DNA from: Seminavis robusta
Taxonomy: Eukaryota > Bacillariophyta > Bacillariophyceae > Naviculales > Naviculaceae
DNA length: 46,253 nt
Reading direction: 5' to 3'
Assembly: GCA_903772945.1 (NCBI GenBank)
Contig: CAICTM010000829.1
Coordinates: 1 to 46,253 of the forward strand
In this document: positions 1-12,400 of the stretch, piece after piece
Numbering within the stretch: the first letter of the stretch is position 1
Layout: each line of letters begins with the position of its first letter
Translations under genes and position numbers: made by a program
The notes under the pieces: model-generated
Databases searched by the model: none
Told to the model about the DNA's origin: nothing
The model's input: the letters and a program-made list of their open reading frames with translations, nothing else

Positions 1-3000
1 TTGCAGGTGATTTTGACGGACCTCTTTGACGGGTGTCTGTGTAGGTACTAGGTCTAGTTGGGCTAACACTCGGAGAGCCAGGAGAAGCAGTGGGCACTGC
101 TGTGGTTGGTTGCCTCGTTGGTAACATGGTTGGCTGATTTGTGGGAACGCTGGTAGGCTGACCAGTTGGGCTCTTTGTAGGGGGCCCAGTGGGGAGGCCC
201 GTAGGTGGATAACTTGGTGTTCTTGTGGGGGTCCCTGATGTTGGACTTCCTGTTGTTGGTAGAGCACTGGGAGAGCCAATGGAGCCTGTAGGGATGGGAG
301 TAGGAGACACAGTAGGGATTTCTGTTGGGTGGTTGGTTGGATGAGTTGTGGGAGGCCCCGAGGGATGGATAGGTGGTGGGGTGGTGGGCTGACTGCTCGG
401 CTGACTTGTTGGGATTCTGGTTGGAGAATCCGATGGTACAAAACTTGGAGATACTGTTGTGGGGCTTGCGGTTCGTTGGAGACGCACTGGGTGCACCAGG
501 GGAGACAGTTGGGATAAAAGTGGCAGTATAGTTGGAAGGTCAGTGGGGGCAGTGGTTGGTTGTTTTGTTGGAAACTTCGAAGGTTGATTTGTGGGTGAAT
601 ATGTTGGCCGCTCTGTCGGTTGCCTTGTTGGTTGTTCACTTGGAGGTTCAGTTGGTGATTTTGTGGTTGGACCAATAGTAGGCTGAGCAGTTGGTAGTCC
701 AGAGGGTTGATCAGTTGGTGCACCGGTGGGAGTTCCAGTGGTTGGGGTTTCACTTGGGGCACCTGGCGTAATCGTTGGCAGGGGTGTTGACCTATTTGTT
801 GGTTGGCTGGTGGGAGCTTTGGTGGGATGATGTGTTGGCTGGGTGGAGGGAGGACGAGTTGGTGACCTCGTGACAAGTGTGGTACTGAACCTTATAGCGG
901 TAGAAGTGCTGCCCCCCATCCCTGCTGTAAATTCCTGAAGAAATTGTGCAATATCATTCTCTTCTGTTACGATTGAGTCAAACTTTGTTTGCCTTGACTT
1001 GACCAAAAACTCAACCTGCACCCCCAACTGCAGGTGTCTTTCCACAATCCTGGGAGAGTCAGTATCGACTGAAAGATGGCGACGGGCAACTCTTCTTGTC
1101 ACAATGGCTTGAGACATGATGGGATCACAACCAGTCTTTCCCAGGGCGGAGTATGCTGCAAATGGAGCAATCAAAAGTCATAGGAAGATACAAATGAAAA
1201 TCAGCAAAGACTAGTAGGAAGATACATGTAAGAATCAGCATGTTTCTTACCGTTGTAGAAATCTTGTCCAAGGTCGGCATCTGAGCGTGTGTTGGGGTTC
1301 TCATCAAATGTCACATAATAGGTTGCCTCTACCTCAAAGAACGATTCACTGCAACTGATAGTTGGAGAGTTTGAAGGATCTCTTGTGGGTTGACTGGTTG
1401 GGCTGTATGTAGGGAGCCTAGTGGGGAAGCTAGTTGGTTGTTCTGTGGGTATTTCAGAAGGACTGTTGGTGGGGTTTTCTGTAGTTGGAGCAGCACTAGG
1501 GAAACCTGGAGAAACTGTAGGTATTTGGGTTGGGGTCCCTGTTGGATTCCTTGTGGGGAAGATGGTTGGCAACTCTGTGGGAGTGCTTGATGGTGTGTTG
1601 CTAGGAGTACTGGTTGTTACAGGAGCGGCTGTAGTTGGTTTTCCTGTCGTAGGCGGTAGAGTTGTAGGACTGCTGCTGGACTTTCCATCCAGAACAGTTG
1701 GGATTATAGTAGTTGACACGGTTGTTGGGCGACCCGTCGTGGGCTCCAAACTGGTGGGTGTACCAGTTGTGGGATTGGCACTCGGTGAACCCGGTACAAC
1801 TGTGGGGCTTGCAGTGGTTGGCTCGTTGGTAGGTTCCAAGGTGGGTTCCAAGGTAGGGTCAAGCGTGGGGTTTTCATTAGTTTGTGGAGGAGTGGTAGGC
1901 AGCAGGATTGAAACCTTTGCTGTTGCAACCAGGGCAGTGGGACTAGTACCAGGAGCTGCTTTTGGTGGTGCATCTACATTGTTGGCACGCGGTGTCTCCA
2001 TTACACCACCTTCCTTTGTTGTAAACCTGCAGTTGAAAAGTTGAAAAGCAAACAAGATAAAGTGAGATTTATGCAAACATTTCATGATTTCGCACATTCC
2101 TTTATCCTTACTTGTTCAGTTCTAAGGCTGTGTAGGATGAAATTCCTGTGTTCACCGTGGGAGCTGAAGTCACTCCTTGTCTTTTTGGTATAGCAAAATA
2201 GTTGTTTGCGTTGTTTGTGAATGCATTAAGCTCATGAACAGTTTGTGGTGAAAGTGAGGCATCAATTGAGGGGTGCAAAGAGAGAGGCTCAATGCTTGGG
2301 CTGTTCTGATAGGCAGTTGAGGATGGCATGATGATGGGACTGCTTGATCCAGCGCTGGAGACTATTAATGATGGGGAAGTGGATAATCCCAAGACGGCAA
2401 GAGCTGGGTCCATTCCTAGCATTGCATCATTCTCAGATACTGGCTGGTTAGACAAATCGGCAGGTGGAGAGATAGATGTCGGAGAGGCAACAGCTGCAGC
2501 TGTACTTCCTGTTTCTGAGTTGCTGCTTGGCCCCTCACCCAACACACCACTAGAACCAATACTAGATCCCACAACTGGAGATTCTCCAGAAGTGGGTGAA
2601 GGCATATCGCCAGCATTTCCAGGCTTCGCTGTGGTAGGGATCTGTGAGGCGACACTATATCCCATTGTGGCTGGTGCTGCACTAGAAGGGGCTTGAGGGA
2701 AGTAATCCACGTGTGGTGTAGTGAAATCAGTCACAGGAGCTGGCTCAGCAGTCAAGACTTGTGAAGGAATCGGTTCTTCCCCGAACATAGAAACAGACTG
2801 TGCATCCTGATCATTTTGTAGTTCTGACATCATTGCAGGGGACAAGGTCGGCGCATGATTGTCCAAACGGCCATGTGGTTCGTCGAAAGGAAACTCATCA
2901 CTTTGCTGTGAGTGGGGGGCTGAAATTGAGGGCGCCTCCACATTGCCATTGCTGATATTATCAGCACTGTTATCTGATGTAGCTGCCGTCTGGAGGGAGT

Positions 3001-5271
3001 CCAAATCAGCCGAGCTATCAGATGAACCTCCAGCTAACAATGAAGATGATGGTCCATTTAAGACATCAGCCAAAACCTCTTGACACTCCAATGTGCTAGT
3101 TGGTTCTTCAATGCAATCTACCAGAGCGGCAGCATCCATGTTGCGCTCTGAGCTGGCCAAAACTGCTTTAACTTGATCGCAGGTTGGCGAGGCTTCCTCA
3201 GTTTCGGGATCCTCTAAGATGCAGTCTGCCAGTAAAGAGAGGTCATCAGAGATAAAGGGCGTCTTGACCTCTCCTCCGTTGGCATTAACATAGTCATCAA
3301 ATTGCTGCAATGCTTCTTCACCAACTGAGGCAACCACAGAGGTCTGATTATTGGGACCACTGCTGCCATATCTATCAAAGACTGGCACTGCCTTGGTTGT
3401 GGCAAAGACAACCTTTGGTGGTTCAGTGGTTTTGGCCTCAGTTTCATTGGCACCATTGCTGGCGCCCTCCAGCAAGGGGCCCAAGTTGTATCCAAAGGTG
3501 GTTGCAAAGATGGCAAAGAACTCATTTAAAGTGGGAGCTTCTTGTAGATTGCGCCCACCCAGGTATGCAGATCTGGAGCTAGCTCTTGATGGCCCTACTG
3601 ACTGTGTGAGGTTGTTATCAGCACCTCCAATGGTCATGTTTGTGGCATTGGAAGAGCTCATGGAATCTACAGCAACTTGGTCTAGTTCCAAGGCAAGAAT
3701 TGTGGATAGGTCAAAAAGGGGCTCCCAATCTTGCAGATAGAGAGGCAACAGATTGTGTGCAGTGGTAAGGGATGAGGTCATGCCTGGCACATGTGTGATC
3801 TATATAATAGCCGCTTCAACAAACTCACCAGGACAACCACTACAAGCAACAGTAGCAGACCAATACAATGTGGTAATGCTAGCTTGGTTTGCTGTCTCAA
3901 TCTCCTCCCAACGCTCCAGTGAGGCATTGTGGACAATTCTCTGTAGAGGATCCAGGCACTGACCAGAGATGTTGTTGTAGACAGTTCGGAACATTCTCTC
4001 CATTGCCACCTGGTACTGGGGCAACGCTGCTTTTGGAAGTGACTGGATCTGCAGTTCAACATAGCCTTGCTTGATATCAACATCTTGGGAGCAGACTGGT
4101 GGGATGAACGGGTCATTAAGAACAAAAGCCAGTGGCACTGGGGTAGGGCCCACTGCTTCTTGACTGATGCTCACCCCAGTGGACACGGCAGCAACCGTAA
4201 CCGCTGCCGCTCCCACAGCAGCACCTACTTGCGAGGCTACTCCCATGGAAGCCACAGCTCCTACCAAAGTAGAGGCAAAGGTGGATGATGCCGCTACAGC
4301 GGTGGTTGCAGCTGAATGAAACAAGAGGGGAGAAGGCAGAAGGGTTTGAGTTTGAGCTCGAATTGGTTCATCATAAGACCCAACCATGCAACGGAAGACT
4401 TACAAGCAGTGGCAGTGGCAGCACTTTGGGCTGCGACAGTGGCCATGTGACCAGCCGTTGCAGCCGACTGGGCTGCCGAAGTACTCGTTGCAGCGCCCGC
4501 ATTGGCAGAGTAGCCACCACCTTGAAAGGCATTGCTGGAAAACTGTCGGCTCATGCCGCGGATATCATCCGCATCAACAAGGTCAGTAGCAAGATCTACA
4601 ACATCCAAGCTGTTGGCATCATCGTCGTTGGATGAGTTGTTCTTGAATATTTTCTTGTGAATGCGTTTGCACAATGCAGCAATAATGTCACAGAAAAAAT
4701 ATATGATCATTCCCATGTAGCTGTAGATTTGTTCCCAAATCATCCCGCTGAAGCATCCTCTACGGATGGCTCGTTCTCTTGCTTCTGCCGACAAGACGCT
4801 ATCACGGCTGCAGCTGTCATCATCATCACCATCACCAGTACCGGTACGACCTTGAACAGTTCCAAGGTGCACTTTGGGTTTGGTCCCAATCTTGCCCTCG
4901 ACGAGGTCACAGTCTTCATCATAATCCAGGTCTGACATGCCCATACCCACCGACTGGAGTTGATGCTGATGCCATGTTAACCGGCGTCCCTTGGGTGGAT
5001 GTTCCTCACCCTCAATGGATGTTGCCATTGTCAAGTCGATCTCAGCCCCCTCGTTGTCGTTATGGTGGTCTGAGCTGCTGCTGTAGCCACTCGAGCTGAT
5101 GCGTGCCATGGATGGATGCGCTTCACCCTCGGTGATGGTTGGCATTGTCAAGTCAATCTCCTCTTCCTCGTCACTGGGGGGTTCTCCGTGTTCGAGAGCT
5201 TCCATCATCTCCAAATCCGCAGCGTCCACAAGGTTGTTACTGGGAGTCGTCGTCATCTCACACTCCAGCAT
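1..5271 (-). CDS. Pro/Thr-repeat membrane-anchored surface protein, 5 exons, 3' end outside window
   Basis: Exons on the minus strand: 5271-4404, 4311-3829, 3783-2112, 2026-1251 and 1155-1 (runs off the window). All junctions are GT..AG and keep phase, giving about 1,651 residues so far. Residues 1-176 are acidic and hold two copies of an EIDLTM-type motif. Residues 177-201 form a hydrophobic segment followed by basic residues, suggesting a membrane anchor. An Ala/Val/Gly-rich hydrophobic stretch opens exon 2, then comes a Cys-containing globular domain (to about 3800). A Ser/Thr/Pro-rich stalk follows, then PT repeats (PTxxPT units), a second Cys-containing domain (about 1345-1150 and 1155-930), and more PT repeats to the edge. 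Such PT-repeat architecture is common in diatom surface proteins and suggests a mucin-like extracellular stalk. Function is unknown. Exon 5 has a local out-of-frame segment (see findings), and intron 2 is only 45 bp. Confidence 0.8.
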
Positions 5272-8200
5272 TGAAAGGAAAGTTGCTTCTTCTTCTTACT
5301 TTGTCTTCTTCCTCCTTGTGTTCAGCTTTGCTTGATACTGGCTATGTATTACTCCTTGCTTTTGCGGATGCTGAAGCTGATGTGGACTTCAATCTCTTTG
5401 GCCAAAGAGCAGAGGATGTGAAAGACTGGGCCCGGTTCCTCGACCACTGGTCCGCAGCCGCTGATGGTACAGCACCAGACGACCACGAGCCACGAGACTC
5501 CAGTAAAAGTCCTTTCAGTTCGTACCTTACTGACCGGAACACTTCGTTAATTCAATTATATACTGCTGCATGTAGGAGATAAAATGTGGGTCATTCTCCG
5601 TTTAGCCGAAATGACTCGAGTCTGGAGTACTTAAATAGAGTTTTGCTTTGGCAATACCGTGTTTGGCAATTGATTGGAACAGAAGACCAGAACACCTTTT
5701 GTATGACCACCGTAATGTACCTACCTGCTACGTTTCCTACATTACATACTAGTATAAAAAAGACTGCCAAAATAGGTACGTTCCAAAGAGTTCACCGTGT
5801 AAGAGCACTGGATGGACACTAGTTAGATCCACGAATGATTGAAGCTTCAATCATTTATTTCTACTTCCTACGAATTGCACACTGAACCTGCTGTTTAGAA
5901 GATTAGTTTATCATTCCAAGCCAAACTTGAAACACCAGAAAATGCCACATGAATGCTGTGGTTTCAAAACAATCCAACAACAAAATTTCATCACATCTGC
6001 TCGCCCAAAAATGCAAGTGTAGGGTCTACTTGGTGACATGGAGAAGGTTCTTCCGATACTGTTACAAATAGCTTTGATCCCTCCAAAGATCCCCGGAAAT
6101 GTGCCTCTAGCAAGATTATTGATATATCTTTTGAACGAGTTGTTTGCATGTACCAGTATTCCGCACAATTCCTGTTGGCTATTCTACTAGTAGCCAGCAC
6201 TAGGGACATGTACCTTTAATTAAATTTTCAACTCACCTGATTCGATTCGATTCGATTCTATCATTCGACATATCCCAGCAAGACCATCATCAACACCGGT
6301 ACCGGTACTGGGTACCGGTACACATGACATTGTAGTCTATTAAAATACTTGTAACATGTTGCCCATCGTTAGAGCCATCCTTTTACTACATACGACTGTA
6401 CATGTAGACTGTGTAGTAATGCCATGACAAAAACAACACAAGATACATTGCGGCCTTTCAGCTCCTGCTGGTCACTACTGCAGCTCTGCTTCACTCATCA
6501 ATAATCCTTTTGCCATTCATTGAGGTTTTTTTAAAGGAAGTACGGTACATTAAGCCTCATTCGCACAACGGTTTCCGCTTTCTGTCTCTGCCGCGAGGTA
6601 CAGGTAAAGTGTATGCAACATTTGCTGTACCTGTACAGTATTATTAAATTTTGTCAGTATTTTAAAATCGGCTGCTGTCGAAGTAGTCACAGGATGCCAG
6701 CTACATGTACATGTAGGATGCCTTCTTCATGGATCTTCGGTGATCTTTGACGATGATCTTAGCAACGAAGTAAACTACTATGTAGCTAGTCTATTTTAAT
6801 AGCTAGTAGCCTGTTGCCCACAGAAGATGTTGAGGTTGTTGTTGCAATCACCTGTGCTATCATCGACCGATGCCGGTAAGTTGTTGGACCGTCCGTGATA
6901 CCGTAGCAGCAGCGGTCGTCGTTCCATCTATCTAATCGATCGCATGACTGTCTACCGGTACCAGTGGTACCGGTAGTTGTTTTTCTTGCAAATTCGCTCG
7001 AATTCACTGCTTTGCTGCTTTGCCGATGCAACAGCAAACACCTACTGGTTGATAACACTACTCGAATAGTCTAGTTGCCTGATGGCTTCCGCTGTTGTTG
7101 GATATGCTCAGATCCGTGTATGACAGTGCCGCCTTCGGATCCTGTAAGACCTGTCGGCCGATGCTGTGTAGATCCAGTACGGTATTCGAGCACACCTGGG
7201 AACATGGCTTGTCAGTCGGATATCTTCCGTCGAACCTCCTCTATCAGCACAGATTTGATGGCTTGATGGCTTTCTTCCTGATGGAACTTGTTATAATTCC
7301 GTGGCAACACTATACCGTCCGTGTCGCTCATGTGCGCTTTCTACCACCACTTAGTTCCGTATATCAGGTAGTAAGCTTGGCTCCGGCTCACCGGAATCGC
7401 TGCACTTGCCGTGTAAGCCCTTGGCCCTTGGCCCTTGGCGCCACTCCTGTTCTTGTAGTTGTGTTTCGTATCATCACGGGGATAGTGTATCTAGCTGTGT
7501 ATCTCCGGTCGTACAATGGCTGTGTTCCACAGCTCAAAAGTCTTCAGTTTGCTCACTCCTGGCTGTCAGCTTGCTTCCTCGCTCCGGAGCTCACTCCTTT
7601 TGAGCGAATCGAATCGGTGGACGCGATGAATCGGTAGGGCTCAAAGCGGCTACTAGCTAGCGGAATAGTACCGGAGCACGCCCTCAACGAACGCGAAGCA
7701 ACTAAGGAACAGAGCTCACAGGAGTGAGCATGCAGCCAGGGCAGCAAGAACTAAAGACCTTTTGCGCTGCGGAAACTGCCATCGTACAATACAAGAAAAA
7801 CAAGTACAGAAACGGCGCTGCGGTCATGGAGCCATGGGTTGCCAGTGCACAAAGCGTGGGATGGACAGCAGGGGGGTACGGTATCATATCCTTCCCGGCT
7901 AGAAAATGGTCTTGACGCGATGGACTGACAATGACGATATTGGGCGCTTTCTCTTTCCGCGCGCTTGTGTGTGACACTCTTGCCTCGAAATGGCAGTTTC
8001 AATGGATATCTTGATCCATGGCGGTTGGGTGCCAAGACTGCCGAGGTTTCAGGGGTTGAGGGCTCTGGCAGCAAGACTGCCGAGGTGAATCCGTCAGTTC
8101 TTGATGTACGGTATGGATCGAAGCCCTTGCTTCAAGAGTCAATGCTGCGCGCCTAGTCCTCCTCATTGATGTGGTATTTGGAGTGGGCTGATTCCGTCGT

Positions 8201-8719
8201 TTTCCTGAGCGCTGGGGCGGGTCCACTATAGTCATTGAGGTGCGATTTCGACGATGGCTGCTTTATCTGCTTGCATCATTTGACTATGTACAATGTGCCA
8301 GCAGGAGCTGTGAAGGTCAGAGTTCCAATAAGGGAGCAAGAGGTGTAAATTATAGATTTTGGGCATGCAATTTAAGCCAGCGGAGCTGTGGAACCTAGGC
8401 AGAAAAGTTTCAGCGCAGAAGCAGAAACCCCTGCTAGTCTGGTATGGAAAAATCCCGGTTACTGGTAAAGTAGAGTACGATTTTTCCCCACAAGACTTTG
8501 CTAACTGTACAGTAAGGTACACAGTGCAGAATTTAAAAAATGTCACTTAAACCGTTGGAGTCTTGTGGAAGGTTGGAAGAGTTATTCCAGGAGGTGCGTC
8601 GTACCTCTCCCTGTCACAAAATCGTGCTCACATTTTAAAGACGTCGTACCTCTTTCCGTGGAGTCGTCGAGTCATTGAAAGTCAACATTCCACCACTACA
8701 GCAAAGCTGCTACATCACC
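5272..8719. other. Long intergenic stretch, no convincing gene
   Basis: About 3.4 kb between the divergent Pro/Thr-repeat gene and the orphan gene at 8720. It presumably includes both promoters. It holds a (GATTC)4 microsatellite at 6239-6258, GGTACC/CCGGTA palindromic words (6297-6319, 6955-6976), and repeated ACATGTA words. The longest open frame (7095-7637, +) has no recognisable domain and a composition I do not trust. A short GCAAGACTGCCGAGGT word occurs twice (8032-8086 area) with no explanation. Confidence 0.5.
6239..6258. repeat. (GATTC)4 microsatellite
   Basis: Four perfect GATTC units in an intergenic AT-rich context, just before a cluster of GGTACC-type palindromic words. No function is inferred. 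Confidence 0.9.
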
Positions 8720-9322
8720 ATGTTGTTCACGGCTAGTCATGTATTTAAAGAGTGGCTACATGTTAATGATCGCTACCCTTACAATGAGATGAGGAAAACC
8801 AGACAGACTTATGTATGCAAGCATGTTTTGCTAGAGGATCAAACAGACAGGGAAGATCCCAAAACCCAGTACTATCTTGTGAAGACCAGATACCTGTCCA
8901 GTGGAATCCTTGAGCAACTCATCATGGAAGGGAATGCGCTGCCAATGACCCCTGACCAGACTTGGTTGCTGGATGAGATGTTTGTGTGGGGTGTAAAGCA
9001 CAGCAATGAATGGTACAGTGATGTTCTTGCTGAGCTGGCATGGGAAGTGTATGAACATGAACCTGTCACAAGGAAAGAGATGTGCAAAGAAGCAATCAGA
9101 CCACTTATGAGAGGAGTTCTCTATACTCAGTTTGGTGTGTGGCACAGTGAGGCAAAGGAGTTTTTACTTACTGAATGGAGTCATTGGTTTGACACAGAGT
9201 GCTGGAGCCAGCACAAACACAACCTAAGTGGTATGGCAATCAGTAGTGAGCAGTACATTTCCCACAGAGCTGCATTCACTGCCCATCATGGTGGCTACTC
9301 TTACCCAATGCACCAAGACTGA
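8720..9322 (+). CDS. Uncharacterised 200-residue protein
   Basis: Start chosen at the first in-frame ATG (8720); the frame is open slightly further upstream without an ATG. The product is rich in Trp, His, Glu and Tyr, with no signal peptide or membrane span, and looks like a soluble globular protein. Sequence such as LAELAWEVYEHEP and EFLLTEWSHWFDTECW reads as real amphipathic protein rather than noise. I do not recognise a family. It is convergent with the broken transposase-like gene on the opposite strand, about 100 bp away, so it may be a passenger or second gene of the same element; no terminal repeats were found to prove that. It could also be one exon of a larger gene. Confidence 0.55.
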   Translation: MLFTASHVFKEWLHVNDRYPYNEMRKTRQTYVCKHVLLEDQTDREDPKTQYYLVKTRYLSSGILEQLIMEGNALPMTPDQTWLLDEMFVWGVKHSNEWYSDVLAELAWEVYEHEPVTRKEMCKEAIRPLMRGVLYTQFGVWHSEAKEFLLTEWSHWFDTECWSQHKHNLSGMAISSEQYISHRAAFTAHHGGYSYPMHQD

Positions 9323-9424
9323 TTCATGTTTATTCAGAGAAAGATAATGGAAGCAACAGCTGTAAGACTTGTTGTTGTTTGTAATCCAGTTGGTGTCACA
9401 GTAACAATAGTAGTCAAAGCTCAC

Positions 9425-12400
9425 CTTAATGTCAAACCAGAGATCTCTGTCAACACAGTTGGTGTGCTTTGCTTTGGTACAGGTTGGACCAAAGCCATCT
9501 TCACTACCATGATAGTCCTTTAGCTGCCAACAGTTGCCACAATAGTTTCTCTTTCAATCCTTGCCAACACTCTCAGCATCAACATGATCCTTTCTCTTGT
9601 GGCCACAAGTGATGCAGAAGCGCCTGCTTTTAAAAACCTTTCTTGGTGGCCTCCTCGCTCCTCCAGCTCTTGGTTGTGGAGGAGCTGCCACATCAAATGG
9701 TGCCACATTTCTGTTTCTGTGTAGAACCTGCTGTTGCACTCCATCAATCCTTCCCATGGCAATGGTTGTATTCAAAGTTGTTGGATTTCCAAATGGAGTG
9801 CGCCCTCTCTGATGCTGTACATAGGTTGGTGGTTGTGTGTTGTGTGCTGGTGGATTATTTGGTAGAGCATTCCTTGTTTCTCTAAGCTGTCGATTCAACT
9901 GTTGCCGATTTGGATCGTTGGCACTAGTAGCTGTGGCCTGAAGAGTGCGTTGCTCTCTGGTTTGGCGAAGGAAGTTCTCCAACTGTAGCCTGCTCTTTCG
10001 GTTGATTTGAAGGATGGTGTCATCTCCTTTACTCCACTCGCGAAATCGCCTTGCCACCTCATTATTCCAGTTTCTTTCGAATGCCCTGTAATTTGGCTTC
10101 CCTCTACCTTGAAGATTATAGTTGACATGCTCCACATTAAACAGACGTTCCTCCTCTCTGTCCACATCTGTAGCAGCTGTGCTGGAATTATGAGACCGAA
10201 AAGGTATCCAGGGCTGCTTGTTACTGAGCTTGGTAAAGGCTTGGAGTGTGGATTCGCGACCATTTGTGTCTGGAAGCAGTTTTGCCAACTCGTCTTGGAT
10301 CAACAGTCGATTTAAAGCATCACTGTGGCGAACAGCCTCACTTTGTTGAATTTCCTCCAAGTGCTGTTCCATGTCATTCTCAGTGGCCGAATTGGGCTCA
10401 TCGTCAACGTCAACTGTCACTGGTACATCGTCCTCATCATCGCCATTTCTGACTGGCTCATGGTTGTCTTGCTCTTCACTGCTGTTGTACCCAGTACCGC
10501 CAGCTGTTGGATTGGACACATCATGTGCTTCCACGACTTTGTAGCAAAATCCCATGTACTCTTCTTCGGCAGCGTCATCAACAGTGGGAGCAGAAATCCC
10601 TTTAAAGGGCAACTCGGTCTCCTTATATCCCACCGTTTTGGCGATTGAATTCAGCAACAAAAGCCGCTCAGTGTCAACTATCCCATAATCCTCTTCCCCA
10701 AGGCGAGTGATTGCCTTCTGTTGGTTCCTTTCTTCGAAGAAACAGGTCATTAATCGATCACCTCGATGGATTCCTAAAAAAAGAGTGTACAGGCGGTCGG
10801 TCAGTGGCCAAACTTAAAGAAGTCGTCCAGGATAATGGGTACGTACCAATGTGAGTAGCCGTCAGGATTTTATAAGCGAGATCCAAGTTGTCTCTCTCAT
10901 TTGTGTTGGTTCCCCTTGAAACGAAGGTGACTCCTGTTACTGGGTTGGTCCGAAAGATCTTCACTTCACTTGGATCCGACAAGCAGCCCTTGTCAATATA
11001 TGTAAACAATTGCTTGATTTTGTCTCGGATAGCACTATCATTCTTCAGAAAAAGTCGTCCTGATGGCGCCGTTTCTTCTTGATTCGCTCGGGTGGGAGCA
11101 GTGGACAATGCCATCTCTGTTTCAGCATCCTTTGCGCGAACATACTCAAGGACAGCTTCTACATTCTTCCTCAGTTGCTCTGGTTCTGGAATAACAGCAT
11201 TGGCTTCCTTCATGATTTCCTTGTGTGTTGGCTCTCGCTTTTTCTTTTGTTCAAGATAAGCCTTGGCACGGTCATATTCAGTTGGCTCCACAAGGAAAAC
11301 AGCCCTGCTGAGTAGTCCCCGGAATATTCCACCTTGTGCTGAGTTCTGATCTCTAAGGCATTGGTTCCATCGCTTTTGCCAGTGGAAGACGTCGAGTAGG
11401 ATCTTCACTTCCTGCCCAAAGATTCGCTTAAGTGTTGTATGCACCTGGCAACAGTTGTCGACATAAACAACCTTGACGGCATCAGTTAACTCGACTTCTG
11501 GAACAGGGGGAACCTCTGCACCATCTGGAACAAAATCTCGTGCCATTTCCAGTCTCCGTGTGGTCTCTTGGGCTTTCTTATTTCTTTTCAATCTGCTGTT
11601 CAGCCGGACAAGATCAGGTTCCACCTCGCTGAAAGACTCAGAGTGCTTCAGTGCCTTCCAAAAGACAGTCAGGCCATCCTCATTTTGAATTGTAATGATG
11701 CACCTATAAGGACAAAAACTCTTTCCAGCGCCAGTCCACACTCTTATCTTGGATGCAAGCTTATAATTGAAGTCAATTTTGAGGATCTCCGCTGTCAGTC
11801 CCTTCATCTTGCTCTCTTGATACTCCTTCCTGTGCTGGAACACAGTGGTGACAAGGCTGTCAATCATGTACTTGCTGATGAAACGACCGTCGTATCCCTT
11901 TCGATCATCGAATTTGGAGAACAGAGGTGGTCTGTTAACTCCATCTGTCCCCCCTGGAACATCATCTTCATTCCCATCACTCGGCAATCCATTCTGTTCT
12001 ACATACTCTGCAATGGCGTCACTGGCAATCTGATGTTCAAGCTCTGCAGCGATGAGCTCCTCCTCCAGTTGGTCTACACGAACTTGATGTTTCGCATAGT
12101 AAACCTTCACTTTCTGCTGCCAACCCTTGATTTTCCTGCTGAGCCGGCTGGGGTGATCATCAGGATCCACGGCAAGTAATTCTTTCATGGATTTCACGCC
12201 CATCCCAATAAGCTGCCTCAGTTTAGTGCCCCCAACACCAGGAAGAACGTTCTTGTTTGCTCCGAAGTGATTGCGATTGTCCTTGTCACGTTATTAATCC
12301 ACCGCGTTTTGGTCACATCTACATAACTGTTCTTCTTGCAGTGTGGACATGTAGGGATGTGCTTCTCGAATAGTAGGTGGGGAACCCACACTGTCATTGC

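Noticed and set aside
1421..2044. Plus-strand 207-codon frame rich in Val-Gly
   Set aside because: It is the exact antisense of the PT repeats; repeated codons for Pro and Thr give Gly/Val runs on the other strand.
5139..5582. Plus-strand 147-codon frame over the start of the Pro/Thr-repeat gene
   Set aside because: Its first part is antisense to exon 1; the remainder lies in that gene's presumed promoter and has no domain.
7095..7637. Plus-strand 180-codon frame with a hydrophobic part
   Set aside because: No family, mixed composition with many Cys, and overlapping frames of similar quality; not supportable as a gene.
9224..9424. Continuation of the transposase-like frame past a GTGAGC
   Set aside because: The frame is open, but the sequence loses the Cys/His pattern and overlaps the 3' end of the opposite gene; more likely 3' flank.
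9554..9556. TGA as selenocysteine
   Set aside because: The gene has other frame breaks and is a transposon relic; a mutated Cys codon is simpler, and no SECIS-type hairpin was seen.
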